A stretch of DNA of 64,000 bases from Actinoplanes xinjiangensis (GCF_003148685.1 NZ_QGGR01000011.1:1-64000), one strand, 5' to 3'. Numbered from the stretch's first letter, positions 42,966-52,921 are shown. Numbers and translations are program-made. Notes: generated by a model not told the origin, from the sequence alone.

Positions 42966-43385
42966 GTGCGTACAGTTTTCGCGTTCCCGGCGGGCAGTCG
43001 TGAGGAGACCATCGCACTGCTCACGAATTCTCTGCCACAGCAAAGTAATCCGTGGGTGATGAACGGTGCCTTGTACATCGACATCGAGGACGAAGGAAAC
43101 GGGACTCTCTACGTCGACTGGGAAGCGGATGAACTCGCAGTACTCGATGCTGCCGTGGGGCACCGTCCGAGCTGGGCGGTACAGATCGACATCTCCGGGC
43201 GCGTGGACGGAACCACTGAGGTCCACCAGCTACTCACGAAACTTCTCGCCCGTGGTGGGGTCGCATTCGACGACTACACCATCCACGCCTGGAGCCTGCA
43301 CGAGATAGAGAACGGATCCACCGTCGACGGTCTGCGCTTCTTCGACTTCAAAAAGCATCATGCCCGGACCCGCTCAGTCGACTGA
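42966..43385 (+). CDS. Hypothetical protein
   Basis: A 139-residue soluble protein, mixed alpha/beta (TVFAFPAGSREETIALLTNS, GALYIDIEDEGNGTLYVDWE, IENGSTVDGLRFFDF). It resembles small immunity-type proteins but no family is certain. TACACT ends 6 bases before GTG 42966, so that start is taken; the frame continues 7 codons upstream. It is the last plus-strand gene before the minisatellite. Confidence 0.6.
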   Translation: MRTVFAFPAGSREETIALLTNSLPQQSNPWVMNGALYIDIEDEGNGTLYVDWEADELAVLDAAVGHRPSWAVQIDISGRVDGTTEVHQLLTKLLARGGVAFDDYTIHAWSLHEIENGSTVDGLRFFDFKKHHARTRSVD

Positions 43386-43586
43386 GGCGCCCCGCTTCAA
43401 CCGTCGCCTATGGGTTATGGCTGCTTCCCCAGGCCGGGAGACAGCCATAAACCACAGGTGGCCTCCCAGATCGGCCGAAGATGATCGCCCAGGTGTGCGA
43501 AAGTGCTCTAACGGCGTGGCGCGGAGGAGGTTCGACCGGTGAAACGGCGGCCCAGGCTCCACCGGCCAGGCGCCGCCAACTGAACC

Positions 43587-43704
43587 GGCTGAACGCGGCC
43601 CTGCCAACCGGCTGGACGTGTGGGCCGGCCAGCCCGCTGGACGTGTGGGCCGGCCAGCCCGCTGGACGTGTGGGCCGGCTCAACCCGCTGAACGTGGCCC
43701 CGCC
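43587..43704. repeat. 25-bp minisatellite in a 319-base gene-free gap
   Basis: Between the stop at 43385 and the convergent MFS stop at 43705 no gene is seen. Two identical 25-bp units beginning GCTGGACGTGTGGGC stand at 43611-43635 and 43636-43660. A third, altered near its end, is at 43661-43686, and partial units (GCTGAACG) flank them at about 43588 and 43687. The unit is related to the 26-bp repeat at 2656-2733. Confidence 0.7.
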
Positions 43705-44964
43705 TCAATCTGCCCGGTGCGGCGTCGGCGGCACCGGCCCGCCACCGGGCAGGACGGCGATGGTCACCGGGAGGCAGGCGGTCAGGGCGGCCAGCACCAG
43801 AAAGCCCGCCGACCAGCCATGACGTTCGACCACGACGCCGATCAGCGGCGCCGACGCCGCGATCCCGAGCGCGCTCGCCGAGTTGATCCACGTCATCGCC
43901 TGGGTGTAGACGTCCGGCACCGCAGCCCGTTGCAGAAGGATCGACCCGGGGATCAGCACCAGCGCCACACACCCACCCACCACCGCGTACCCGGCGAACA
44001 TGACCGCGACGGCCGGCGTCAGGGACAGCATCGCGCAGCCCGCGACGAGAACCAGTCCGGCGGCGAGCATCACCCGCGCCGGCCGGGCCGGGGCCACCGC
44101 GCCGTAGATCAGGCCCGCGACCAGACTGACCGCCCCGGCAGCCGCGGTGACGAGACCGGACAGTGCCTCGGCCTGATGCGCGAACGCGAACGCGGTGATC
44201 GCCACCCCGATGCCACCGAAGAAGAACCCCAGGGCCAGGTTCGCCGCGAACAGGGCGGCGAAACCGCGGTTCAGTAGCCGGCGATCCACCAGGACCCCGC
44301 GCGACACCCCGCCCGGCACCGGTTCGGACCCGGAGTCGAGCAGCAGGCCGGTCATGCCGGCGACCAGCAGTGATACGGCCAGCGCCAGCCCGGACCACGG
44401 TGCCAGAACGGTACCGAGCGTCGTCACCAGCACCGGCCCGGCCAGGAACGCGGCATCGTTGACCGCGCCCTCCAACGACAGGGCCACCGTCAGGATCCCG
44501 GCCGTGCCGTCCCCGTCGCGCCGGGCGGCGACCCGCCGCCACCGAGCCGCGGACAGCGCCCCGACCGCCGGGACGGTCGCGCCCACCACCGCCGCCAGCG
44601 CGACCATCGACCAGGCCGGCCACGGACCCGCACACGCTACGATCAGCAGCGACGCGGCGACGGCGAACAACGCCGTCGTCACCGGCATCACCCGTCGTTG
44701 CCCCCACCGGTCGACCAGCCGAGCGATCTGCGGCCCGACCAGAGCTTCGGCGACGGCGAAAGCACCGGTCGCGGCGCCCGCCCGTCCGAACGAACCGGAC
44801 GCGCCCTGCACCGCCCAGAACACGGCCAGCCCGGACATCGCCACACCGAGGCGGGCGACCGCGGCGGCGGCGAAGAACGGGCGGCCCAGCGACAGCGCCC
44901 CGCGATAGCGGGCCAACGGGGTGGCGGAGATTTCGACACGACGACGAACATGACCTGTACGCAC
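43705..44964 (-). CDS. MFS transporter
   Basis: A 419-residue inner-membrane protein with about 12 helices of the major facilitator type. The A-motif-like loop LVDRWGQRRVMP follows helix 2. A central charged loop (RRLLNRGF) splits the two halves. It probably exports a drug or metabolite, as most actinobacterial relatives of this size; the substrate is unknown. The start is GTG 44964 with GGAG 7 bases upstream. No regulator is adjacent. Confidence 0.87.
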   Translation of the reverse strand: MRTGHVRRRVEISATPLARYRGALSLGRPFFAAAAVARLGVAMSGLAVFWAVQGASGSFGRAGAATGAFAVAEALVGPQIARLVDRWGQRRVMPVTTALFAVAASLLIVACAGPWPAWSMVALAAVVGATVPAVGALSAARWRRVAARRDGDGTAGILTVALSLEGAVNDAAFLAGPVLVTTLGTVLAPWSGLALAVSLLVAGMTGLLLDSGSEPVPGGVSRGVLVDRRLLNRGFAALFAANLALGFFFGGIGVAITAFAFAHQAEALSGLVTAAAGAVSLVAGLIYGAVAPARPARVMLAAGLVLVAGCAMLSLTPAVAVMFAGYAVVGGCVALVLIPGSILLQRAAVPDVYTQAMTWINSASALGIAASAPLIGVVVERHGWSAGFLVLAALTACLPVTIAVLPGGGPVPPTPHRAD

Positions 44965-45091
44965 AGCGGAACTCCAGCGGCATCACACCGCGAGCCGCCA
45001 GACAGGTCGGACTGGAACGTCAACTCGCACCGCGACCATACCCGGCCACCGTGGCTGATGTACCGATCGGCCCGGCCGCCGAACCGTGCAG

Positions 45092-45493
45092 TCAGATCAG
45101 CCGGAGCAGACCGGCCCTGGTCGGCCGGAAGCCGCAACCGTCGAGGTAGAACTTCTCCAGGTGCGGCTCGAAGTCGACATGCAGCCACTCGCAGCCGGCG
45201 GCGCGGGCCTCCGCCGCGGCGGCCGCGACCAGGCGGGCGCCGAGACCGTGGCGCTGCCGGTCCGGGTCCACCGCCGTGTCCAGGATGAACGCGTGACTCC
45301 CGCCGTCCCAGCAGACCTGCACGAACCCGGCCAGCCGGCCGTCCTCGAAAGCCCCCACCCAGGTCAGCGCGTGCCGTTCCAGCCGCTGCGACCAGGGTTG
45401 CACCACGGCCGGATCGGCGCCGAACGCCCGCGCATGCAGCACGCTCAACTCACGGTCGTCGACGGGGAACCGGCAAATCAGCTCGATCGGCAT
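45092..45493 (-). CDS. GNAT family N-acetyltransferase
   Basis: A 133-residue single-domain acetyltransferase. The pyrophosphate loop is in AVDPDRQRHGLGARLVAAAA, before it HAFILDTAVD, and the end reads FYLDGCGFRPTRAGLLRL. The acceptor is unknown. ATG 45493 and GTG 45496 are both possible starts; no ribosome binding site is clear. It is divergent from the S9 peptidase gene by about 70 bases. Confidence 0.85.
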   Translation of the reverse strand: MPIELICRFPVDDRELSVLHARAFGADPAVVQPWSQRLERHALTWVGAFEDGRLAGFVQVCWDGGSHAFILDTAVDPDRQRHGLGARLVAAAAAEARAAGCEWLHVDFEPHLEKFYLDGCGFRPTRAGLLRLI

Positions 45494-45562
45494 CACGCCA
45501 CGGTAGAGGCGTTGCCGCCGACAGGCTCACACTCCGCACGACATTTGCGGCAAGGTATATGA

Positions 45563-47599
45563 ATGACGTCCACGTTTCCCGGGCAGGTCGCCCGGACCCA
45601 GGGGTTCACACTCGGTCTCGCCCGTAACTTCGCCATCTCCCCGGACGGCTCGCGGGTCGTCTTCCTGCGGTCCGCCGGCGGCGAGGATCCGGTCGCCGGC
45701 CTGTGGATCCTCGACGTCGCCACCGGCGAGGAGCGTCTGCTGGCCGATCCGGCGGCGCTCGGCGCCACCGGCGCCGGACCGATGTCCGAGCGCGAACGGG
45801 CGCGGCGTGAGCGGGCCCGCGACAGGTCCGCGGGGATCAGCGCCTTCACCACCGATGCGGGGGTACGCACGATCGCGTTCACCCTCGACATGAGGCTGTA
45901 TGTGGCCGACGTGTCCTCCGGCGAGGTCACCGAGGTCGGCGCGCGGGAGCCGGTCGCCGAGGCACGCATCGACCCGACCGGCACCTGGATCGCCTACGTC
46001 CACGAGGACGAGTTGCGGGTGGTCGGCCGGGACGGCAAGGACGACCGTCCGCTCGCCGAACCCGACGGCCCCGAGGTCACCTGGGGTCTGCCGGAACACG
46101 AGGCGTCCGAGTCGATGGACCGGTTCCAGGGCTACTGGTGGGCTCCGGACGGGCGGTCGCTGGTCGCCGCCCGGGTCGACAACTCGCCGGTGCAGGTGTG
46201 GTACATCAGCGACCCGGCCCACCCGGAGAAGCCGCCGACCGCGCTGCGCTACCCGGCGGCCGGTACCCCGAACGCCGACGTCAGCCTGCACGTCCTGGGC
46301 CTGGACGGCAGCCGTGTCGAGATCGACTGGGACCGCCGGGCGTTCGAGTACGTCACCCGGGTCACCTGGGACGCCACCGCCCTGCTGATCGCGGTCCAGA
46401 ACCGTCCGCAGACCGTGATGCGGATCCTCACCGCCGACCCCGCCACCGGGCGGACCACGGTGCTGCGCGAGGACACCGACCCGCACTGGACCACGATCGT
46501 CTCCGGTCTGCCCGCCCACACCGCGTCCGGCGCCCTGCTGTGGACGGTCGAGGACGGCGACACCCGCCGGCTGACCGTCGACGGCGTGCCGGTGACCCCA
46601 CCCGGCCTTCAGATCGACCGGGTGCTGTCGGTCGACGGCGACACCGTCCTGTTTGCGGCCTTCCAGGACCCGTCCTCCCGCGACCTGTGGACCTGGTCAC
46701 CGGCATCGTTGCAGCAGGTCACCACGGTTCCCGGCCTGCACGAGGGCCGCCGCCGCGGCGGTGTCACCGTCGTGGAGGCACGCACCCTCGACGCGGAGAC
46801 CGTCACCGTCGACGGCCGTCCCCTGCGCAGCGTGGCCGCCGTACCGTCGCTGGTCCCGCGGCCGCGGCTGCACTGGCTGGGTGAGCGCCGGCTGCGGACC
46901 GCGGTGCTGCTGCCGACCGGCTACACCGGCGGCACCCTGCCGGTGCTAATGGACCCCTACGGGGGCCGGGCCGCCCAGCGTGCCGTCGCCGCCCGGTCCC
47001 GCTACTGGGCGTCGCAGTGGTTCGCCGACCAGGGGTTCGCCGTCGTCATCGCCGACGGCCGCGGCACCCCCGGCCGTGGCCCCACCTGGGACCGGGCCCG
47101 CGGCGACGACCACCCGGCGCCCCGGCTCCAGGACCAGGTCGACGCCCTGCACGCCGCCGCCGGCCACTACGACCTCGACCTCAACCGGGTCGCCATCCGC
47201 GGCTGGTCGGCCGGCGGCTACCTGGCCGCCCTCGCCGTGCTGCGCCGTCCCGACGTCTTCCACGCCGGCATCGCCGGGGCCCCGGTCACCGACATGCTGC
47301 TCTACAGCTCCCACTGGCAGGAACGCACCCTGGGCCTGCCGGCCGAGAACCCCGGCATGTACGCCCAGTCGTCGCTGATCGACGACGCCCCGAACCTGCG
47401 CCGCCCGCTGCTGCTGATCCACGGCCTGGTCGACGACAACGTCCTGCCCGTACACACCATGAAACTGTCGGCGGCGCTGCTGGCCGCCGGTCGCCCGCAC
47501 ACCGTCCTGCCGCTGCCCGGCGCCTCCCATATGGGCGTCGTCGACGGCCTGTGGGAGTACGAGCTGGCGTTCCTGCGCCAGTCGCTGGGCCTGTCGTAA
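45563..47599 (+). CDS. S9 family serine peptidase (DPP IV / prolyl oligopeptidase type)
   Basis: A 678-residue cytoplasmic peptidase. An N-terminal beta-propeller (to about 430) guards an alpha/beta hydrolase domain with S549 in GWSAGG, D624/D625 in HGLVDDN, and H656 in GASHMG. Classical DPP IV has Tyr in place of Ala in the elbow. EASESMDRFQGYWWAP matches the Glu-motif region that binds the substrate N-terminus, so dipeptidyl-peptidase activity on short peptides is likely. AAGG lies 7 bases before the ATG. No signal peptide is seen. Confidence 0.9.
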   Translation: MTSTFPGQVARTQGFTLGLARNFAISPDGSRVVFLRSAGGEDPVAGLWILDVATGEERLLADPAALGATGAGPMSERERARRERARDRSAGISAFTTDAGVRTIAFTLDMRLYVADVSSGEVTEVGAREPVAEARIDPTGTWIAYVHEDELRVVGRDGKDDRPLAEPDGPEVTWGLPEHEASESMDRFQGYWWAPDGRSLVAARVDNSPVQVWYISDPAHPEKPPTALRYPAAGTPNADVSLHVLGLDGSRVEIDWDRRAFEYVTRVTWDATALLIAVQNRPQTVMRILTADPATGRTTVLREDTDPHWTTIVSGLPAHTASGALLWTVEDGDTRRLTVDGVPVTPPGLQIDRVLSVDGDTVLFAAFQDPSSRDLWTWSPASLQQVTTVPGLHEGRRRGGVTVVEARTLDAETVTVDGRPLRSVAAVPSLVPRPRLHWLGERRLRTAVLLPTGYTGGTLPVLMDPYGGRAAQRAVAARSRYWASQWFADQGFAVVIADGRGTPGRGPTWDRARGDDHPAPRLQDQVDALHAAAGHYDLDLNRVAIRGWSAGGYLAALAVLRRPDVFHAGIAGAPVTDMLLYSSHWQERTLGLPAENPGMYAQSSLIDDAPNLRRPLLLIHGLVDDNVLPVHTMKLSAALLAAGRPHTVLPLPGASHMGVVDGLWEYELAFLRQSLGLS

Positions 47600-47641
47600 T
47601 TGCGGTGCCCGCGGGGGAGTGCGGCGGTAGCGTGCCACGGC

Positions 47642-48574
47642 ATGAACGTGACGCGGCTGCGGTGGACCGATATCCCGGACTCCCTCCGGAGCCGCGCCGA
47701 GGCAGCCGCCGCCACCCCGCTGCGCGAGATCGCCAGCGCACCCGGCGGATTCACCCCCGGCGTGGCCTCGGCGGTGGCCGGCGAGTCGGGTGCCCGGTTC
47801 TTCGTCAAGGCGATCTCGCGGGAGACGTCCGGCGTGGCCGGGTCCTACCGGCGTGAGGCGCTGCTCGCCGAGGCGCTGCCCCCGCAGGTGCCCAGCCCAC
47901 GGCTGCTCTGGTGGCACGACGACGGCACCTGGATCGTCATGCTCTTCGAGTACGTCGACGGCCGTACCCCGCAGATCGCCGACCTCAGCCTGGTCATGGA
48001 GGCCGTCGCCGCGCTGGGCGTGACACCCGGCCCGCCCGCGCTGCCCAGGGTCGCCGACGAATACGCCGACGACTTCCACGGCTGGCGGGGCATCGCCGCG
48101 GACGGGTCGTGGCGGTCCGTCGTCACCGCCTACCCGGAACTCGCCGGCGCCTCGATCGAGGTGCTGGCCGCCCGGGAGGAACACTGGTCGCGGGCCGCCG
48201 CCGGTACCGCTCTCGTCCACGGCGACCTGCGGCTGGACAACATGATCCTCACCGACGACGGGGTACGCATCGTCGACTGGCCCAACGCGTGCACCGGCGC
48301 CGGCTGGTTCGACCTGGCGATGATGACCGCGAGCCTCGCGATGCACGGTGTCGACGTCGAAGCCCTGGTGGGCGGGCACCCGCTGACCCGTGACGTCGAC
48401 CGGGAGGACCTGGACACCGTGCTGGTCGCCGCCGCCGGGCTGTTCGTCAGCCGTTCCCTGCTGCCGCCACCACCGACGGCACCGACCCTCCGCGACTTCC
48501 AGCGGGCCCAGGCGGAAGCCCTCCTGACCTGGCTGGCGGACCGCCGCCCGGACATCCTCAGCGATCGGACGTGA
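47642..48574 (+). CDS. Aminoglycoside phosphotransferase (APH) family protein
   Basis: A 310-residue kinase-like protein. VHGDLRLDNMIL is the Brenner motif with catalytic Asp, and VRIVDWPNA carries the metal-binding Asp; the nucleotide Lys is in ARFFVKAISRE. The family phosphorylates antibiotics, choline or other small alcohols; nothing in the sequence selects a substrate. The ATG at 47642 fits the domain start; TAGCGT stands 8 bases upstream. Its stop overlaps the next gene start by 4 bases (GTGA). Confidence 0.85.
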   Translation: MNVTRLRWTDIPDSLRSRAEAAAATPLREIASAPGGFTPGVASAVAGESGARFFVKAISRETSGVAGSYRREALLAEALPPQVPSPRLLWWHDDGTWIVMLFEYVDGRTPQIADLSLVMEAVAALGVTPGPPALPRVADEYADDFHGWRGIAADGSWRSVVTAYPELAGASIEVLAAREEHWSRAAAGTALVHGDLRLDNMILTDDGVRIVDWPNACTGAGWFDLAMMTASLAMHGVDVEALVGGHPLTRDVDREDLDTVLVAAAGLFVSRSLLPPPPTAPTLRDFQRAQAEALLTWLADRRPDILSDRT

Positions 48575-49275
48575 CCATGACCCTCGACCTGTACGCGCTC
48601 TGCATCGACGCACGGGAACCCGCCCGGCTCGCCGGGTTCTGGGCCGCGATGCTCGGCTACCGGCCGGTGGACGACCCGTTCGACGGGGTGGTGATCGGCG
48701 CTGACGACGGGTTCCGGCTGCGGTTCCGTCCCGAGCAGGCACCGAAGACGGCCGCGAACCTGATGCACTTCGACCTGACCAGCACGTCGATCGACGACCA
48801 GGAACGAACCGTCGCGAAGGCCCTCACGCTCGGCGCCCGGCATCTCGACATCGGGCAGGGCGACGTCGACCACGTGGTGCTCGGCGATCCGGAGGGCAAC
48901 GAGTTCGACGTGATCGAGCCGGGCAACAACTTCCTCGCCGGGTGCGGGTTCATCGGGGCGCTGGCCAGTGACGGCAGTCAGGCGGTCGGCTACTTCTGGG
49001 CGCGGGCGCTGGGGTGGCCGCTGGTCTGGGACGAGAACGAGGAGACCGCGATCCAGTCCCCGAAGGGCGGCACCAAGATCACGTGGGGCGGCCCGCCGCT
49101 GGATCCGCGTACCGGGAAGAACCGTCTGTCGTACGACCTGACCGGTTCTGACGACGGGGAGATCCGCCGCCTGATCGCCCTCGGCGCCACCCACCTGGAG
49201 GAGGGTCCCGGCTGGATCCGGCTTGCCGATCCGGACGGCAACGACTTCCGGGTCCTGGCCGGTCTGCACCGATGA
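48571..49275 (+). CDS. Double-domain VOC family protein
   Basis: A 234-residue protein made of two glyoxalase-like modules. The first ends VVLGDPEGNEFDVI and the second GWIRLADPDGNDFRVLAG. Each begins with a WAAMLGY or WARALGW helix. It may bind a metal and a small molecule or drug; function unknown. The GTG at 48571 overlaps the stop of the APH-like gene, so both are probably translated together. ATG 48577 is an alternative. Confidence 0.85.
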   Translation: MTMTLDLYALCIDAREPARLAGFWAAMLGYRPVDDPFDGVVIGADDGFRLRFRPEQAPKTAANLMHFDLTSTSIDDQERTVAKALTLGARHLDIGQGDVDHVVLGDPEGNEFDVIEPGNNFLAGCGFIGALASDGSQAVGYFWARALGWPLVWDENEETAIQSPKGGTKITWGGPPLDPRTGKNRLSYDLTGSDDGEIRRLIALGATHLEEGPGWIRLADPDGNDFRVLAGLHR

Positions 49276-49333
49276 TCGCATCCGATTAGGATTCGCGTTC
49301 GATCGCGTGTCGCATCGGACGGGGGCGTCTTTC

Positions 49334-50089
49334 TTGAATTCCGCTTTGGAGCTGGCCGGGCTCGCCAAACACTTCGGTCCCAAGACCGCGGTCCACGACG
49401 TGACGCTGACCGTTCCGGCCGGCTCCTTCTACGGCCTGGTCGGACCGAACGGCGCCGGGAAGACCACCTCACTGTCGATGGCCGTCGGCCTGCTGCGCCC
49501 CGACGCCGGGCGCGCCCGGATCTTCGGCGCCGACGTGTGGGCCGACCCGGTCAAGGCCCGCGCCCAGGTCGGCGTGCTGCCCGACGGCCTGGCCCTGCCG
49601 GAACGGCTCACCGGCCGTGAGCTGCTGGTCTTCCAGGCCCGGCTGCGCGGCTTCGACAAGGCCACCTCCGCGAGCCGGGCCCACGAGCTGCTCGACGTCC
49701 TGGACCTGCTCGACGCCGAACGCACCCTGGTCAACGACTACTCGACCGGCATGCGCAAGAAGATCGGCCTGGCCACGGCGCTGCTGCACGGCCCGCGCCT
49801 GCTCGTGCTGGACGAACCGTTCGAGGCCGTCGACCCGGTGTCGGCACTGACCATCCGCGGAATCCTCCAGACGTTCGTCGCCGGCGGCGGCTCGGTCGTG
49901 CTGTCCAGCCACGTGATGGCCCTGGTCGAGCAGGTCTGCGACCACGTGGCGGTGATCGACAACGGCCGCGTCGTCGCCGCCGGCAGCCTGGCGGACGTGC
50001 GGGCCGGCGCGACCCTCGAGGACCGGTTCGTCGAACTGGTCGGCGCCGGCGCCGCCACCCGGAAGGCACCGTCGTGGCTGGCGTCCTGA
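49334..50089 (+). CDS. ABC transporter ATP-binding protein
   Basis: A 251-residue ATPase of the exporter/ABC-2 type. Walker A is GPNGAGKTT at about 36-44, the signature region reads DYSTGMRKKIGLA (a diverged LSGGQ), Walker B LLVLDEPFEAVD, and the switch His in LSSHVM. It powers the permease encoded next, overlapping it by 16 bases. The start is taken as TTG 49334, with GGGGGCG upstream. Substrate and direction are inferred as export. Confidence 0.87.
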   Translation: MNSALELAGLAKHFGPKTAVHDVTLTVPAGSFYGLVGPNGAGKTTSLSMAVGLLRPDAGRARIFGADVWADPVKARAQVGVLPDGLALPERLTGRELLVFQARLRGFDKATSASRAHELLDVLDLLDAERTLVNDYSTGMRKKIGLATALLHGPRLLVLDEPFEAVDPVSALTIRGILQTFVAGGGSVVLSSHVMALVEQVCDHVAVIDNGRVVAAGSLADVRAGATLEDRFVELVGAGAATRKAPSWLAS

Positions 50090-51921
50090 TCGCGATGCGC
50101 CTGCGGGTGCTCGCGCACACCCTCACCGGCTCCCGCGCCGCCGCCATGATCAGCGGCGGCATCGCCGGCCTGCTGCTGGCCGCCGGTACGATCGCGCTGG
50201 CCGGCAGCGACCTGGCCCCCGGACAGGTCCGCGGCGACCTGCTCGCCATCGTGCTGGCCTGCTGGATGTTCGGCTGGATCCTCGGCCCGGTCTACACCGG
50301 CGGTGGCGACGACAGCCTGCGCCCCGAACAGTTCTCCCTCCTGCCGCTGCGCCCGTTGCCGCTGGCGTTCGGGCTGCTCACCGCCGGGTTCGTCGGCATC
50401 GCCCCGGCGGTCAGCCTGATCGCGTTCACCGCCCTCATCGCCCACGCCCAGGGCATCGCCGCCGTCGCCGTCGCGGTGATCGCGGTCGTCCTCCAGCTGA
50501 TCCTGGTCCTGATGCTGTCCCGCCTGGTCGTCGGCGTGCTCGCGGTCGCCGTCCGGTCCCGGCTCGGCGCGATCCTGGCCGCGCTCGTCAACGCCTCGAT
50601 GGCCGTCCTGCTCAACCAGTCGTGGGTGCTGATCTGGGCGGCCGTCGACTCCGACCTGCTCACCTACGGTTTCCCGCCCCGGTTCTCGACGGTCCTGCAC
50701 TGGCTGCCGTCGTCGTGGGGGATGGTGGCGATCGACGCGGCCGGCCGCGGTGACTGGCTGCTCGCCGCGGCTGCCGTCGGCGGCCTCGCGGCGCTGATCG
50801 GCGCGGCGCTGGCGGTCTGGGCCCGGTTGCTGGCCCGGCGCACCACGACCCGCGCCGGCATGTCGGCCGGTCGCGGTTCGCTTCTCGACAGATTCACCGA
50901 CGGGGGTACGATCCGCGCCGTCGCGGTGAAGGAACTCCGCACCTGGTCGCGTGACCTGATGCGGATCCACTTCTTCTACTACTCGGTGTTCTTCGGGGTG
51001 CTCTACACCCTCGTCCCGCTGATCATCGACTGGCGCGGCATGCTGCCCTGGACCGGCGTGATCATCGTGGCGATGGCCGCCGCCACCTCGGCGAACCTGT
51101 TCGGCCTCGACGGCACCGCCCTGTGGCTGAACCTGGTCAACCCCGGCGGCGAACTGGCCGAGGTCCGCGGCCGCCAGCTGGCCTGGCTGCTACAGACCGC
51201 CCCGGTCACCCTGCTGATCACCGTGGTCGGCACGATCGTCGCCGGCGGTGACCCGCAGACGTGGGCGTGGGCGCTGGCCCTGCTGTTCGCCGCCCTCGGT
51301 GGCGGTGCCGGCCTGATCGTCCTGGTGTCGGTGTTCGCCCTGGTTCCGGTCCTGGAACCGAAGCGCCGCAGCGGCAATCCGCTGGAGGCCGGGCCGGTCT
51401 TCGGTCAGATCATCGGCACCCTGCTGCTGGTGTGCGTGACCACCGTCCCCGCCGTCGTGGTGGCGTGGGCCGGCACCCGATCCGGCCAGCCGCTGCTGAC
51501 CTGGGCCGCGGTCCCGGCAGCCCTGGCCACCGGCGCCTGGTTCACCTGGTGGTGCGGCCGGGCGGCCGCCCGGCGTCTGCGCGCCACCGGCCCGGAACTG
51601 CTGGCCACCATGCGTTCCGGCGGCACGGTCACCGCCGTGGCCGTCCGGCCCGGCGCCGCCAAACTGCCGCCCCGGCTGTCCGCCCTGGTCACCACGATGT
51701 GGATCGCCTGCTGGGTCCCGCTGTTCCCGCAGGGCATCATCCCGCTGTGGATGATCTTCTCCGGTAGCGAGAACCGCCTGTGGTTCCTCGCCCTCTACCT
51801 CGACGACCCGTGGCGCATCCCGGTCGCGGCGGCGTTCATGCTGCTCGGGCTCGCCATGCTCACCGTCGGCACGGTCATCCCACTGCGATACGGCCGCCTT
51901 CAGAAGAGCGCCGCCCGGTGA
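50074..51921 (+). CDS. ABC-2 type exporter permease
   Basis: A 615-residue membrane protein with 12 or more helices in two halves. A cytoplasmic segment (about 260-295, GGTIRAVAVKELRTWSRDLM) lies in the middle, as in large ABC-2 permeases that serve a single ATPase. It overlaps the ATPase gene by 16 bases, a sign of coupled translation. The cargo is unknown; lantibiotic or other secondary metabolite self-protection is one possibility, without evidence here. Confidence 0.82.
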   Translation: MAGVLIAMRLRVLAHTLTGSRAAAMISGGIAGLLLAAGTIALAGSDLAPGQVRGDLLAIVLACWMFGWILGPVYTGGGDDSLRPEQFSLLPLRPLPLAFGLLTAGFVGIAPAVSLIAFTALIAHAQGIAAVAVAVIAVVLQLILVLMLSRLVVGVLAVAVRSRLGAILAALVNASMAVLLNQSWVLIWAAVDSDLLTYGFPPRFSTVLHWLPSSWGMVAIDAAGRGDWLLAAAAVGGLAALIGAALAVWARLLARRTTTRAGMSAGRGSLLDRFTDGGTIRAVAVKELRTWSRDLMRIHFFYYSVFFGVLYTLVPLIIDWRGMLPWTGVIIVAMAAATSANLFGLDGTALWLNLVNPGGELAEVRGRQLAWLLQTAPVTLLITVVGTIVAGGDPQTWAWALALLFAALGGGAGLIVLVSVFALVPVLEPKRRSGNPLEAGPVFGQIIGTLLLVCVTTVPAVVVAWAGTRSGQPLLTWAAVPAALATGAWFTWWCGRAAARRLRATGPELLATMRSGGTVTAVAVRPGAAKLPPRLSALVTTMWIACWVPLFPQGIIPLWMIFSGSENRLWFLALYLDDPWRIPVAAAFMLLGLAMLTVGTVIPLRYGRLQKSAAR

Positions 51922-51958
51922 CGCCACCCCCGTCCGCCGTCCCGACCCGGTTCCGGCG

Positions 51959-52921
51959 ATGACGTTCTCGCTGGCGGTGCCGCCCCTGTTCGCCGCCCTG
52001 GCACCGGCCCGCCGGGTCCTGATCGCGGGCGCCGGCGGCGGCTTCGACGTGTATGCCGGGCTGCCCCTGGCCCTCGCCCTGCGCGCGAACGGCGCCGAGG
52101 TCCACCTGGCCAGCCTGTCGTTCTCCCAGCTGGAACTCATCGACCAGGAATCGTGGGCGGACCGGGATGTCGCCGCGATCACCCCCGACACGGCCAGCCC
52201 CGACTGGTACTTCCCGGAACGCACCCTGGCCCGCTGGCTCGCCGCCCACGACATGCCGTCGACCGTCTACGCGTTCCCGCCGCTGGGCGTCCGGACCCTG
52301 CGGGCGGCGTACCAGATCCTGATCGAACGTCTGGACATCGACGCCGTGGTGCTGGTCGACGGCGGCACCGACATCCTGATGCGCGGCGACGAGAACGCCC
52401 TGGGCACTCCCGTCGAGGACATCACCAGCATCGCCGCGGTCACCGCCCTCGACGTGCCGATCAAACTGGTCACCTGCCTGGGCTTCGGTATCGACGCCTA
52501 CCACGGCGTCAACCACGTCCAGGTCCTGGAGAACATCGCCGCCCTCGACCGTGACGGCGGTTACCTGGGTGCGCTGTCCATCCCCGGTGCCAGCCGCGAG
52601 GCCGTCCTCTACCGGGAGGCGGTCGCCGACGCGCAGGCCGCCACCCCGGAGCGCCCGAGCATCGTCAACGGCCAGATAGCGGCCGCCGTCGGCGGCGCCT
52701 TCGGCGACGTCCAGTTCACCCGCCGTACCAGCGGCAGCACCCTGTTCGTGAACCCGCTGATGGCCATCTACTTCACCGTCGACCTGGACAGACTGGCGGC
52801 CCGCTGCCTCTATCTCGACCGCCTCGAGAACACCATCAGCCGCCGCCAGGTGATCACCCGCATCGAGGCGTTCCGCAACGAGATCCCCACCACCCGCGTT
52901 CCGCGCGCCTACCCCCACTGA
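51959..52921 (+). CDS. DUF1152 family protein
   Basis: A 320-residue soluble protein matching DUF1152. The glycine-rich start VLIAGAGGGFDVYAGLPLAL resembles a nucleotide-binding loop, VLVDGGTDILMRGDE is the family block, and GFGIDAYHGVNHVQVLENIA follows. Its biochemical role is not known. It starts 37 bases after the permease stop and may belong to that transcript. Confidence 0.82.
   Translation: MTFSLAVPPLFAALAPARRVLIAGAGGGFDVYAGLPLALALRANGAEVHLASLSFSQLELIDQESWADRDVAAITPDTASPDWYFPERTLARWLAAHDMPSTVYAFPPLGVRTLRAAYQILIERLDIDAVVLVDGGTDILMRGDENALGTPVEDITSIAAVTALDVPIKLVTCLGFGIDAYHGVNHVQVLENIAALDRDGGYLGALSIPGASREAVLYREAVADAQAATPERPSIVNGQIAAAVGGAFGDVQFTRRTSGSTLFVNPLMAIYFTVDLDRLAARCLYLDRLENTISRRQVITRIEAFRNEIPTTRVPRAYPH

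Noticed and set aside
43611..43686. The 25-bp tandem units considered as a CRISPR array
   Set aside because: The units are directly adjacent with no unique spacers, and no cas genes are present.
47642..48574. Aminoglycoside resistance as a firm function for the APH-like protein
   Set aside because: The family is broad (choline, homoserine, antibiotics); no residue pattern here selects a drug substrate.
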